This document shows positions 1-11,132 of a stretch of 64,000 nt of DNA, in pieces. Source of the DNA: Smittia aterrima (lineage: Eukaryota > Arthropoda > Insecta > Diptera > Chironomidae); NCBI GenBank assembly GCA_033063855.1, contig CP093829.1:19623537-19687536 (forward strand). The letters are read 5' to 3'. Below the pieces are notes generated by a model. The model was not told the DNA's origin and ran no database searches. It saw only the letters and a list, made by a program, of their open reading frames with translations. Within the stretch, counting starts at the first letter, position 1. Each line of letters begins with the position of its first letter. The position numbers were made by a program, and so were the translations under genes.

Positions 1-1789
1 TCATCGGCGAAACGGCTGCTCCTGGCGGGCAATTATTCAGCTTAGTTACGCTCACAGTCGCTGCAAATTTTGGTGGTTGGTTGTTCGGACTTACGACATT
101 GCCTAGACTCATCGGAATGCTTCTCACGGGAATAATAATGCAGAACATCGGCCTCGTCAATATCGACGGAGAATTCAAGTTTGTCACGGCTGAACTTCGT
201 AAATTTGCTCTTGTAATCATCTTAACTCGAGCTGGACTTGAAATGGATCCTGAAGCCTTCAAGAAAATTTGGGTAACAATCTTAAAGCTTGGTCTCGTGC
301 CATGGTGTGTGGAAGCTGGCGTAAACTGCGTGTTTGGTCATTATCTCCTCGGCTTGCCATGGATGTGGGGCTTACTCCTCGGCTCCATTATTGCCGCTGT
401 GTCGCCAGCTGTCGTCGTGCCATGTCTCTTCAGACTACGTACCAAAGGCTATGGAGTCGTTAAGGGAATTCCAACTTTAATTGTTGCCATTGCTGGAATT
501 GACGACGCTGCATCCGTCGCCATCTTCGGAATAATTTCGAGCTTAATGTTTGCAACCGGAGGGCTTGCTTTTCAAATATCTCAAGGTACAGTTTCATTTA
601 TATTAAGGCCTGTGATAAAAATTAATGTTGAAACCTTTTATTGCCGTTACCTTCATAGCTCCCGTGTGTATATTTGGCGGATTAGGGTTCGGAATCGTAT
701 GGGGAAATCTTGCAAGAATTATTCCAGAGAAGGGCGATGAGTATCTCGTTCCCATCAGAATTCTTATGCTCTTCGGAGGTGGATTATTAGCGGTCTTCGG
801 TAGCGAGATGATTCATTTTGACGGCGCTGGTCCCTTGGCTGTTGTCTTTGCTGCATTCACAAGTAACTACTATTGGTGTAAACAGGGATGGTCAGTTGAT
901 GAGAATCCTGTCTCAACTGGATTTGAAATCTTCTGGATGATCTTTGAGCCAATTCTTTTCGGAATTACTGGAGCAAGTGTCAGAGTAAGTTGATTAAAGT
1001 TTCTATTTCTCTTTCATTTTTTACCAAAATTAATTTACAGATCAACGAGTTAGATCCAAATGTCGTTGGTTATGCTTTGATCTCTTTGGGAGCTGGTGCA
1101 ATTCTTAGAATTCTCGCGACGATTGGCATTGCATTCGGAGACAAACTTAACTGGAAAGAGAAGGTTTGTTGCTTTAAAAATGAAACTTATTTAAAGTAAA
1201 ATGTTTAATTTATAATTTCAGATTTTTGTTGCTCTTGCGTGCGCTGCCAAAGCTACAGTTCAAGCCGCGTTAGGTCCCGTGGCTCTTAAACATTTATCTG
1301 CCGATGATCCAGATCGCAGACATGCAGAAATAGTTTTAATGGTTTGCGTATTAGCCATCGTGTTGACGGCTCCCTTAGGAGCCATTCTCATCTCGATCAC
1401 GGGAACGAAACTGCTAACAAAAACGAAACAGCCGCAGAATATTGAAGGTAAAGGAAATTTATCGACTAATAATTAAATTTTATTGCTTTCGGGGCTTTAA
1501 TAATACTTACTCGCCGTTTAATACTTCGCTCGATGTTCGATACGGGAGCAGCAAAAAGAAACAAATTAATATTCACTCATGTGCGCTTTCTTTTCCCATT
1601 TCAGGTTGGCGTCGGTCGCATCGTCCATCGCTTCGTGATATCTCGATTATCGACGAGGAGGAAGAACGCGATAACATTGATCCTGAGCTCGGCCCCGATA
1701 ACCGAACCATCCAAAATACTCTACAGAACTCTGCAGCCCACTCCGCCAACAATTTAGCGCAAGTCCCCGCGGTTACGATAACAAAGTAA
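1..1789 (+). CDS. Na+/H+ antiporter, SLC9B/NHA type (5' end outside the window)
   Basis: Exons read as 1-585, 659-984, 1041-1163, 1222-1447 and 1605-1789 (stop TAA). The beginning is cut by the window edge. The protein is a polytopic membrane protein with long hydrophobic helices and the acidic pair in GIDDAASVAIF, which matches the paired aspartates that bind the ion in CPA2-type exchangers (NHA1/NHA2, SLC9B). The family swaps Na+ or Li+ for H+ at the plasma membrane or in organelles of epithelia. The C-terminal tail in the last exon is hydrophilic and acidic, as expected for a cytoplasmic tail. All introns are 57-157 bp with GT-AG ends and reading frame is kept across them. Which of the insect paralogs (Nha1 or Nha2) this is cannot be told from the fragment. 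Confidence 0.88.
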
Positions 1790-4005
1790 ATCCTTAGTTA
1801 GTTTAATTATGGTAATTAGAATGATTATTTTATACACGACTTGCTTTAGCGCTGCTCTGCTTCAGTTTAATTAGCTCTTAGTTTAAGGGACAGCGTCCAA
1901 GTTTGCGATCGAGATTTAAATCCTTTTATTGAAAGCTTCCCATGATATTTCGAAACGAGTTTGTACGCTAACCCTAACGATGAATAGTTTCGATAGAACT
2001 AACAAAGATAAAAATATTTTCTTGTAATGCAATTAATGCTTCGTTTAGTTTTTTTTTACGGTAACTGCATTTACAGAGAACATTTTATTGATTTCAATCT
2101 TTTTTTATCTCTTTCTCTCTTCAACACAAAACTAAATAAAAAGATTCTAAGGAACATAAGCGATGTATCAAACTGCTTTACTTCCCTCGCGGCAACAATC
2201 AACAAGCAATACAAGTTGTCATACATTACACATAACAAACCACAGACAAAAGCTTCGCTTTCTTTTTTTTTTGTTTCTCTGTCGTCGTTAAATTTATGGG
2301 CTTTTGAACAACAGTCGTCATCGGCATAAATGAGAGCCCGAGCGGAGGGAGATAAAAAGCTTTCGACGCAAAGTATTTATTTATTGGAAAGGCATAACGC
2401 AGAATACGAAATACGCGCCGAGCATCATAAAAGTTTATGTTTTATTACCGTTAACAGCATCGATGATTATTCTTTAGTGGTTGAGTAGCACTTTGTTAGC
2501 GAATGTTGATGAGTTCGATGTAAGGAGAATAAAAATTGAAATTGATGTGTTTATTTCTGGAGCAGACTCAAGTCATTACGATGGGTTAATGAGAGGGAAA
2601 TGTTTATAAATTACGACGAGATTTGAAGCTTTTCGTTGTAGATTTAGAGCTTTTCGTGAGCTTAGTTGAGTTTCACGCTTTTGCAGCTTTTTCAGTGTAA
2701 ATCGTTCTTCAACCTCAAAGAAATTAATTAAAGTCACGAAACTTGTTAACGATCTAAAATATTCTGCGGTCTTATGACGTTTCACTTTTCTCGTTATTTA
2801 TTAAAGCTTCGCAAGAAGAACATTTCCATTTCTTCCATCTCGAGAAACGCATTCCGATCAAACAATGAGCTTGTGCCCCTTCTCTCATTCCTTTCTTTTC
2901 TTCTTTCTTGATTAGCCGAGGAAATGTTTGCGAGGAAGCAAAATTAAATTGCCCCGAAAATGAGGAGAAATAATTGCGTTTAAGGCTAAACAATACGATA
3001 ATGAGACTCTGTTGAAATGAAAATTAATGATAATGACGGAGTTATATTCAAATTTAGTTCTTTTCCGAGCTTCTCGCCTAACTCTGACGGTAACGAATTA
3101 GTTCTGAAACAGTTTTTCCAACACAATAACTCTTAATTTCTTTTCTCTGGTGTCGCTAGACGATATGCTGATGTGCAAAGAGTAATTAAATTGTGTAATT
3201 ATATGGTTTAAACATGAACTTGTGTAAGCGAGCTGAGCTCGTACGGTGGCAAAAGGCGAAAGCGATGATGATATTATTCAAGTGTCTTATTCGTCTCATG
3301 CTACCGCATGACATGTAATAAAACGAACCGAGGTGATGACTCCGTAAATTCTCCTCGCAATGTACAAATGCCTCTCATTTTAATTATGATACGAAGTCAA
3401 CACTTTTTTCAACGAGGACAAAACGGAAAATTGAATTCTTTTTGAAAATGTAGAGTGATTATGTCGAAGAATAACTGAAACGCGATTAAATTCGTTTCCG
3501 GTTAAATATGGCGAATAAAAGTTCGTAATTAGCTGCGAGTCTAAGCTTCACTCGAGTTCTTTCTGTTTTAATTCCACGAAGGGAGATGCGAATTCAACAT
3601 CCCATGCAATTATTATGCAACCGTACGAGAACATTGTTTGAGAAATAAAATGTTGGAACTTCAAAGCCAAAAGTTTTATTATTTAATTTGTTTTATTACA
3701 GAGCGCCACTTGAATAATAATTTCTTAGAACTTTAAGAGAGAGTGTTCATCAAAAAGGGAACAATTTGAAAAAAAAAACTTAATTAGTTTGAGATAGAAA
3801 GAATTTCACTCAAAGTTGTGGTAACTAAATTTTTCAAGTGCTCCATTATCTCTGGACAATCCCTAACAACAAACACTCTCAGTATAACAAACTTCCTCGT
3901 ACCGCAGCTTCTCTTTTTTTCGCTATTTACGAGGAATTTAGTAGAGAGAAAAAAACTCATTGAATAATTGTTGGCGTAGTTTTTCGTTGAGCGTTGTGCA
4001 ATTAT
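1790..4005. other. intergenic region between the antiporter and the yellow cluster
   Basis: About 2.2 kb, AT-rich, holding the antiporter 3' UTR (AATAAA near 2134) and then no coding pattern I can support. Short open frames at 2027-2329, 2576-2785 and 2772-2993 have low-complexity or random-looking translations and no splice partners. Confidence 0.6.
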
Positions 4006-6051
4006 TTACATCAAACAGGATGCGCCGGCAAGTACAGCATTCTCTCGAAAAATATGGAAGTTGAAGTCGTTGGGATTTAATCTGTCGTACATAAAGCGAG
4101 GAAGTCGGTTGGACAGTACCCACAGCATCGATTCATCATCAATCTGCAATGAAAGCGATTTTTCACAATTAAAAGTCAATGAACAAAGTTTCTCTATCTC
4201 ACGATTAAATCAGAAGGATAAATAAGAGTTTCGTTATTTTGCCGGATAATGCGAACATTCGATGGCTTGAGCGGGTCTTTAATATTCCAGCAAGAAACAG
4301 AGTTCTTCTGCAGTTCCGCGAAGAAAATCACGTTCGTGTTCTGATCGTAAACGTGAGATCCGGTCTGAGAAAGTGAGCCACGATGACCCAAGTACTTAAA
4401 GTCTTTTCCATGAAGTCTTCGAGCAGCGAGTTGTTCATTTCGTAGAACTTCCGTCGAGACAGTGAACTCGCCAGTCGAAGAAAGAGGATGAAAGAATGCT
4501 GTCCGATAACCATTCGGCTTTCTTGTTGAAAGGGCGACAGACCAAATTCCATCCTGCCATTGAAATTCTATTCCTGCAAATTAATCGGATTTGAATTGTT
4601 TTTATGAACGAACAATAGAGAAACTTTACCCTCGACCGAGTAGTCTCCTTCGAATGGATTGAAAAAGAAGAAATTGTGATCGAACCGCCAGGCTTTGTTC
4701 TCAGCTGCACTATACACAATCAAACAGTTGTTCAGCCAATCAGATACATAGGCGAAGCTATTTGTGCAATCATCATCATCGATTGTTATTGCCGACAGTC
4801 CTTTCCCATGCTCTACGATGCTCCTGGGAATTTCAAATCTCCCGATTACTCTGTTGGTTCTTAAATCAATTCTCCAAATCGACGGCCGTTGAACGATTAT
4901 TTGGTTATCTTAATGTGAATGCGGAACGGCGTTTATTATTTTAAAAGCTTCAAAATCGACAGTGTAAACTCACCTCTGTACTCGAGTACACCCGTGTCTG
5001 GCAAATGATGGAACAAACAATCATAAAAAAGCTTTTATTATGGAAAGAGATTAAAAACAAACATACCGACAAACCATAAGCGCTCGCAACGATCGACTCG
5101 TGGCCTATAAAACAAATGAAAGCAAAGTTTGATGATGTCGAAAGGATTTATTGAAGAGTCGATTATAATGCGAAACTTAATCCAAAGCTTTTAACTCGAA
5201 ATGCTTTTTAAAAAGCAAACAAATGATTAAATGTTTTTACCTGTAAACTGAAATGATTTTTGATGGATCTGCAGTATTCGAGGGCTGCAATTCAAAAGCT
5301 TTAACAAGAGAACACTGGGAGTTTGTTTCAATTATGCTTACGTTCAAGGAGTTGCTTTGGTAGTTGGGGTACGCCGTGAGTAGTGGGTTGATGTAAGGCG
5401 CATTTCCCCTAAGCTCAACGGTATTTAATGTAGCTGGGATCCCAGGATTGCGTCGAGGAAGAGCGACAAACAAAATGTTTTTATACTTCGCTACTCCAAA
5501 GGGAACATTGACTGATGCATTGTACGCTTCCGAGGATCCTCCCGAGTCTGCTGGAACGTTCGATAATTAAACAATGAATAAATGAGTGCAATATGAAACA
5601 GAAGTGCTAATCAATCGAGTCAAGTAGTACTCTGTAGATAAGCGAATGGACGACACGAGTATTAATCTGAATAATAAATAGCGATTAAACTCTCGTGAAA
5701 AATAATGTAAACAAAAAACTTTGCGTGTCTGCTCAGCCTTTCTCTTGAATAATAAAAAGAGTGAACAATGATTGAGAAGCTCTGACCAATCGTTAAATGC
5801 ATGTTAACGTGAATAAAAAATATTTGTTGACATGTCAGTGATCACGCTGAGTTGGCTTTGACACACATCGAATGACAGCGCAAATTTTCATGGAACGATG
5901 TTTCCATCGCAATTTAAATATCGTGAGCTTCTTCTAACTTACTCGGAGGCAAATTCATGTAACTTATGCTTTGCCACTTTACAAATTCTCTAAGCTCACT
6001 ATACGCGAACGAGAAGAAATGTAAACTCAAACACAGAATCACGATTTTCAT
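4006..6051 (-). CDS. yellow-f-like secreted protein, copy 1 (MRJP/yellow family)
   Basis: Exons on the minus strand, 5' to 3': 6051-5943, 5550-5342, 5284-5241, 5104-5067, 4997-4974, 4908-4630, 4573-4203, 4143-4006. The first exon starts with an ATG followed by a signal peptide (MKIVILCLSLHFFSFAYS). The rest is a complete MRJP/yellow beta-propeller domain, with family hallmarks PRRNPGIPATL, the RLWFVDTG strand, IIVQRPSIW and the C-terminal WVLSNRLP block. Yellow-f and yellow-f2 act as dopachrome-conversion enzymes in insect melanin synthesis, and the sequence resembles these more than yellow itself. Exon 5 is a 24-nt microexon. The acceptor before exon 6 (AAG at 4909-4911) is weak, and the start of exon 2 is ambiguous by 3 nt (5547 or 5550). 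A 63-bp intron (5285-5341) has an open reading frame, so unspliced reading would add 19 residues. Confidence 0.83.
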
Positions 6052-6924
6052 TTCGAATCAAAGTTTCAACGGCGGATTCGCGAACGTCGGCGATAGAATG
6101 ACAGGAAGAAAAAAAAAACTTTTTCAATTTCTTATTTCAAACTTTAGCGAAAGTCCTCGCGATGCGCGTCTCGATCACTGAAAATAAACTCACAATATGG
6201 ATTCGATTTACGTGACAGCGAAGTTCGAATGAAGAAAATAAACTTTTTTTTTCGCTCCGACGTTTTATGTGAGCGAATCTGTTTGTGAACAGGCTGTAAG
6301 AAGAGACTTACGTCTTAGAACTCAACTTAAAACTGATACAAAGTCTTAGGGAAAATCCTCTTCTCTGTCGGTCGAGAGAGACAAATTGAATTATCGTGAA
6401 AGTAAGTTCATAATTTCCGCTCTGATTTAAATTTCATATTTAATTCCAGGAAAGACAATTAAATATTCAACAGATAACGTTGACTTCTACTTCTTGGGAA
6501 AACCAGTTGATTAAACTTCGTGAGACCTTGAAAAGTTTCATTTTCGACGTGTAACTTAATTCTCAGAGAACAAGTCGTCGCACTTAACACGAAAAGAAGA
6601 ATTTCGCGATAAAAAATCAGCAAACTTTTTATAATCCTCAATTTCTTTTCATAAACTTTATTCACATTCCTTTCTGCTTCGCGTCGGCATTCTTAGAACT
6701 CATTTGGAATGTAAATTGTTGATTATATTTTCTAATCTCATTACATCTGGTTGGAAGCTTAAGATTCTCTCCCTTTTTACTTTTTTTTTCACGTTGAGCT
6801 TCTTCTTCTTCAGCGTCTTCTATCTTAGATGGATCAGGTATTGAAAGTTCGTGGGGTGTGTAGGAGGTGAAGGGTTTGATGATTCGCCATGATTCCGCGA
6901 ATTTCATAAAGAAAAATGTTCTTC
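6052..6924. other. spacer between yellow-f-like copies 1 and 2
   Basis: About 870 bp. It must hold the promoter of copy 1 and the 3' UTR of copy 2. An 81-codon open frame (6662-6907, minus) begins 18 nt after the copy 2 stop codon. It has no recognisable domain and is rich in Glu, Lys and Ser, so I treat it as UTR. Confidence 0.5.
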
Positions 6925-8546
6925 CTAGTCATCGTCATCAGAGAAGCGTAACACCATCTCATCGGCCGTGATGCCATCACGAATATTACATTTCTTTCCT
7001 CGAATTAGATCCTTTAGACTGGAGCGTAAGATATAGAAATTGTTCTCCCCGAAGTTGAGTTGCGAATAAAGGATTTTTGGCATTTTATTTGAGAGGACCC
7101 AAACAGTCGAATCGTCGTCAATCTAAAGAATCGAAATAAATTAAAATAATCGAAAGAAATTTCAAATATTTTGAATCTCACAATTATGTCGACCGGATAA
7201 TAAAGCGTCTCATCATTTTGATCAATCGTGTCAATCGAATTCGCTGAAAACGAGTAATCGAACCGCCAACAATCAACCGCGTTTTGTTGAAGTTTTGTGG
7301 TTAATAAAACTCTTGTTTTTGGATCGAAAACGTGAATGCCTGACTGGGACTGTTGGCTTCCGCGATGCCCTAGAAGCTGAAATATAAAAGGTAATTGAAA
7401 TTAAATCAAAGCTCGAAGGTTTGGAGAGACTTCAAGAAGTTCTAGAAACGAAGTTCTGACTTTCTAAACTCAAAGTTCACTTCACGTCTCTCAAGTCGTT
7501 ACTGATACGAGCTCAAAACTTTCTCGTAAATTCTTTTCTTCTTTAGATTTAAAGCAAATTTACAACTCACCTTGAAATCTTTGCCGTGAAACGTTCGAGT
7601 TGCGAGACTTTCATTTCTAAGAATTTCTGTCGAGACGACGAATTCAGCATCGGAGCACATTGCGTGGAAGAAAGCAATCTTGAAGCCGTCTCGTTGCCGA
7701 TGGCTCAATGTCACGGAGAACAAACCGTCGCGACGTGTGAATTGAAATCCTCCAACGTTAAAGTTTCCGTATAATGGATCAAAGTGAAAGTAGTTGTGGT
7801 CAACGACCCATGCCCGATTCTGTTGAAGACTGTAAACAATGAGTCGACTGTTTAGCCAGTCGGTGATGTAAGCGAAGCTGTCTTGACATGAACCTGTTGG
7901 ATCGTCAATTGTTAGCGACACTAAACCTCGTCCGTTGTCGACAAGATTCGAAGGGATCTCGAATCTTCTTAATAATGAATCGCTGTTTAGATTTACAACC
8001 CAGACTGAAGGTCGTTGAACAATAATCCGATTGTTAGGGATCTCTAGAACGCCCGTATCGACAAACCATAATCTTGAGCACTCGTCGACTCGCGGCCTGT
8101 AAACGCTTACGATGCGGTTCGGATCTGGTGAATTTTGTGGCTGAAAGTCAAGATGAGTCATCAAAGGTTACGCTCGAATGATAAGAAGATTATCGTTCCA
8201 AGTGAGGTCGTTAATCTTGAACTTTGAAGGTTATTCTTGAACTTACGTGTAGACTGTTGACTTGAAAGTTTGGATAAGCTGTCAAGGCTGGTTCATTTCC
8301 CTGTTCGTTGATATTAAAGAATGCAAGTGTCGCTGGGATTCCAGTGTTGCGTCTCGCAACGCCAATAAACATTCGATCTCGATGCTTAGCAATTCCAAAT
8401 GGAACGGGATGTGTGAAGTTGTAGTTTGATATGAAAGGAAGATTCTTAAAAGCTAAACTTCGCCACTGAAATGCAAGTTGGAATTTTCCTTCTACATTGC
8501 GATGCTCCATGAGAAAAAGAAGAAATAACAAAATAAAAATTCTCAT
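6925..8546 (-). CDS. yellow-f-like secreted protein, copy 2 (MRJP/yellow family)
   Basis: Four exons on the minus strand: 8546-8247, 8140-7571, 7376-7182, 7122-6925 (stop TAG). I chose the ATG at 8544-8546 because it opens directly into a hydrophobic signal peptide (MRIFILLFLLFLM); an in-frame ATG nine codons upstream would put a hydrophilic stretch in front of it. The MRJP domain is complete, with ARRNTGIPATL, RLWFVDTGVLE, IIVQRPSVW and WVLSNKMP. Compared with copies 1 and 3 several introns are missing: the second exon here spans what is four to five exons in the others. The N-terminal part before the propeller is also shorter. It is likely secreted and may take part in cuticle or immune melanisation like other yellow-f relatives; that role is inferred from the family only. 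Confidence 0.87.
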
Positions 8547-8890
8547 CGCTCGACTGATTTCTTGAGAAGTCAAAAATAAACTGAAATCAAAGAAATTATC
8601 ATTTTTTGTGTGAGAAAAAGAAGAAAGTCAAAACGTAATCCACAGAAATATTTTTTTATTAAGAATTCCAGTCTAACTGCATCCCAAGACGATTTTAAAT
8701 ATTCAAGAAGATCCAATTTCACTTAAATCAGGCTTTTGAATTTGATATGCTTAAAGATTGAAGCTTAAATCGAAATTAAATATGTCATCGTGATAAATCA
8801 AAGGGAAATGAATTTATTGTGCTGATGCATAATGAGGATAAGAGAAGAGAGGAAATTGGATCGAAATGCGATTCAAGGAAATAAATTTTG
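8547..8890. other. spacer between yellow-f-like copies 2 and 3
   Basis: About 340 bp of AT-rich DNA that must carry the copy 2 promoter and the copy 3 3' UTR. No further feature seen. Confidence 0.5.
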
Positions 8891-10616
8891 TTAACCTTGG
8901 ATATTGCGTCTCGAGCTCTGTCTTGTCTTCTGTCGTTTACCTGCATCGCATTTCGTTCCTTTGATCACATCACTCACCGGCGTCCGGAAGATTCGGAAAT
9001 TGTAGTCGTCAACGTCGAGCTTTGTGTACAAGTGACGAATCATCCGGTTTGACAGCACCCACAAATCATCATCGACGACCTAGGCGGAGACAAAAGAAGG
9101 AAAAAAAATTATGAAGGGCAAAGCTTCTTTGTCACTTGCTCACATCCAAATCGCTTGGATAAATCAATGCTTCGTTATCTCGCGCTACTTCAACCACGTT
9201 CGATGGGCGCAAATCGCTTGTGCTCTTCCAACACGAAACGGCGTTCTTATTTATCTCCGCCATGAACATTACGCCTGTCTTCTGGTGAACTCCATGCATC
9301 GTGCTTTGCGAGTTCTTTCCGCGATTTCCGATTAACTGTTTTCGAATAGAAGAAATTGGAAAATGTCAGCATCAAAATTTCCTAAGGGACAAAGAGACTC
9401 TCCGATATATTCGGATTGAGTTTCAAGGTTGAGATAAAAGGAAGCTCCTCGTTATTTTATACCTTGAAATCATCGTCATGGTAATTTCTTGTAGCGAGTT
9501 TCTCGTCTCTTAAGATTCGCGTTGATACAGCAAACTCAGAAAAGCTTTGAAAAGTTTTTTTTTTAAATTTAAAACAGAATTTTTAAATAAGATTCTCTAA
9601 CCTGCTCATTGGATGAAAGTAAGCGAGACGATAAGTTGAGTTCTTTTCACGTGGCGAAAGAGCTATCGAGAAGATTCCGTCATCCCAACTGAAACGTAAT
9701 CCATCGACTTTGTAATCGCCTTCAAAGGGATTCATGTGGAAGAAATTGTGAGAGATTCGATAGGAGCGGTTGTCTTCGAGATTGAAAACCACAATCAAGT
9801 TGTTTACAAGATCCGGCAAGTAAGCAAAGCTTTGCTTTTCACAGTCAATAACGTCGACTGTGATGCTTGCAAAACCTGAACCGCTGCTGGCGATTCCCTC
9901 TGGAATCTCATGTCGATTCAGAACGATATCAGTTTTCAAATCAATCACCCAGATTGACGGACGTTGTACGATCGTAGCGTTGCCTTGAATTGAAAATTGA
10001 AAATTTGAACACAATCGCGATTGAAAGTCGTTTCATGTTTACCGCTTGTGTTGATGATTCCCGCGTCTACGAACCAGAGTCTTTCACATTCATCCACTCT
10101 TGGTCGGTAGACACTGACGATGCGATTGGAATTTGAAGATTCCTAATTAAGAGCCGAGAGCCTTATTATCAAGGGAAACGTTTGAAGCTTCGAACTAATT
10201 TGCCCGTAATCTGAAACTTTTGCACTTACATCAAGTTCATTCATCTCGAGGCTTGGATAACTGTGCAGCTTTGGGTTGTCGTAGATACTTTTCTCTTGTT
10301 CAAGATTGATGTAATTGAGGGTCGATGGGATTCCTGGATTGCGACGCGGTATTGCGATGAAGATTTTGTTGCCCTTGACATAAGGAGCGAAGCCTTGGGG
10401 TACGTTGTTATATTGAATGACCGGAAACTTTCCTGAATCCTCTAAAGAGATCTCAGAAATGAAAAGCCTGCTTGAGAACGTTTTCTTAATCTTCAATTTA
10501 CCTGGAAAACCTTCGAACTCAACCTGCTTAAACTTTATAAACTCTTTTAACGATGCTTCAACATTAAGTTGTCCTTGCAGTTGAAGAAAAACGAAGAGAA
10601 ATGATAGGAGAAACAT
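8891..10616 (-). CDS. yellow-f-like secreted protein, copy 3 (MRJP/yellow family)
   Basis: Seven exons on the minus strand: 10616-10502, 10441-10230, 10142-10043, 9983-9602, 9544-9463, 9335-9144, 9079-8891 (stop TAA). It starts with a signal peptide (MFLLSFLFVFLQLQG). The propeller is complete, with PRRNPGIPSTLNYI, RLWFVDAG, IVQRPSIWVIDL, LAYFHPMS and WVLSNRMI. It is the copy closest to my memory of fly yellow-f in the N-terminal region (YNNVPQGFAPY). The intron at 10442-10501 is open in frame, so unspliced reading gives a longer N-terminal part; GT and AG ends plus alignment to the family support splicing. The C-terminus has a basic tail of about 20 residues (KRQKTRQSSRR) not present in copies 1 and 2. 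Confidence 0.85.
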
Positions 10617-11132
10617 TATTATTTTTCAAAGCTTAATTGGTACTTGGAGATAAATCTCGGAAGCTCTTTTCTTGAAATATCTTCCGGAAAACTATTTTAG
10701 CTGTTGACTCTTGAAAGAACGTACGAACTATAAAACTATTTTCAAAGCAACTTGAGGAATAATATTGCGTATGTGTAATTGCATAAATGTTTACGTCAAG
10801 ACTCTTTATTCAAGAGACCAAAGGAAACAGGTTAGACGACAGATTGACCTTCATCAAAGTTAATTGTCCTCTGTTTGTCTCGTACAAACCAGATCCAAAC
10901 GATTGTACGTGACGTCTAGCTTTAATAAGGAAGATGCTTGACCCATTATTTTTAATCATTCTTGGTGCTTCTTCGTAATTAGTGGATTCAAAGCTTTCGG
11001 AGCTTTCAAGGAGAACCTTACAAAGGCAACGGTCGTCGCTTTTTGAAATTTCGAGAACGTGTTCATAAAGCCACAAATTCACGTAAACATGTGAGAAAAA
11101 GTTTATTTGAAACTAAAAATTCAGGAATAAAA
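10617..11132. other. divergent promoter region between yellow-f-like copy 3 and NOL10
   Basis: About 515 bp between two head-to-head genes. It must contain both promoters. A minus-strand frame of about 100 codons (about 11112-10810) without an ATG at its start lies here; see the findings. Confidence 0.5.

Noticed and set aside
6662..6907. 81-codon minus-strand frame just after yellow-f-like copy 2
   Set aside because: No recognisable domain, low-complexity composition, and its position fits the 3' UTR of copy 2.
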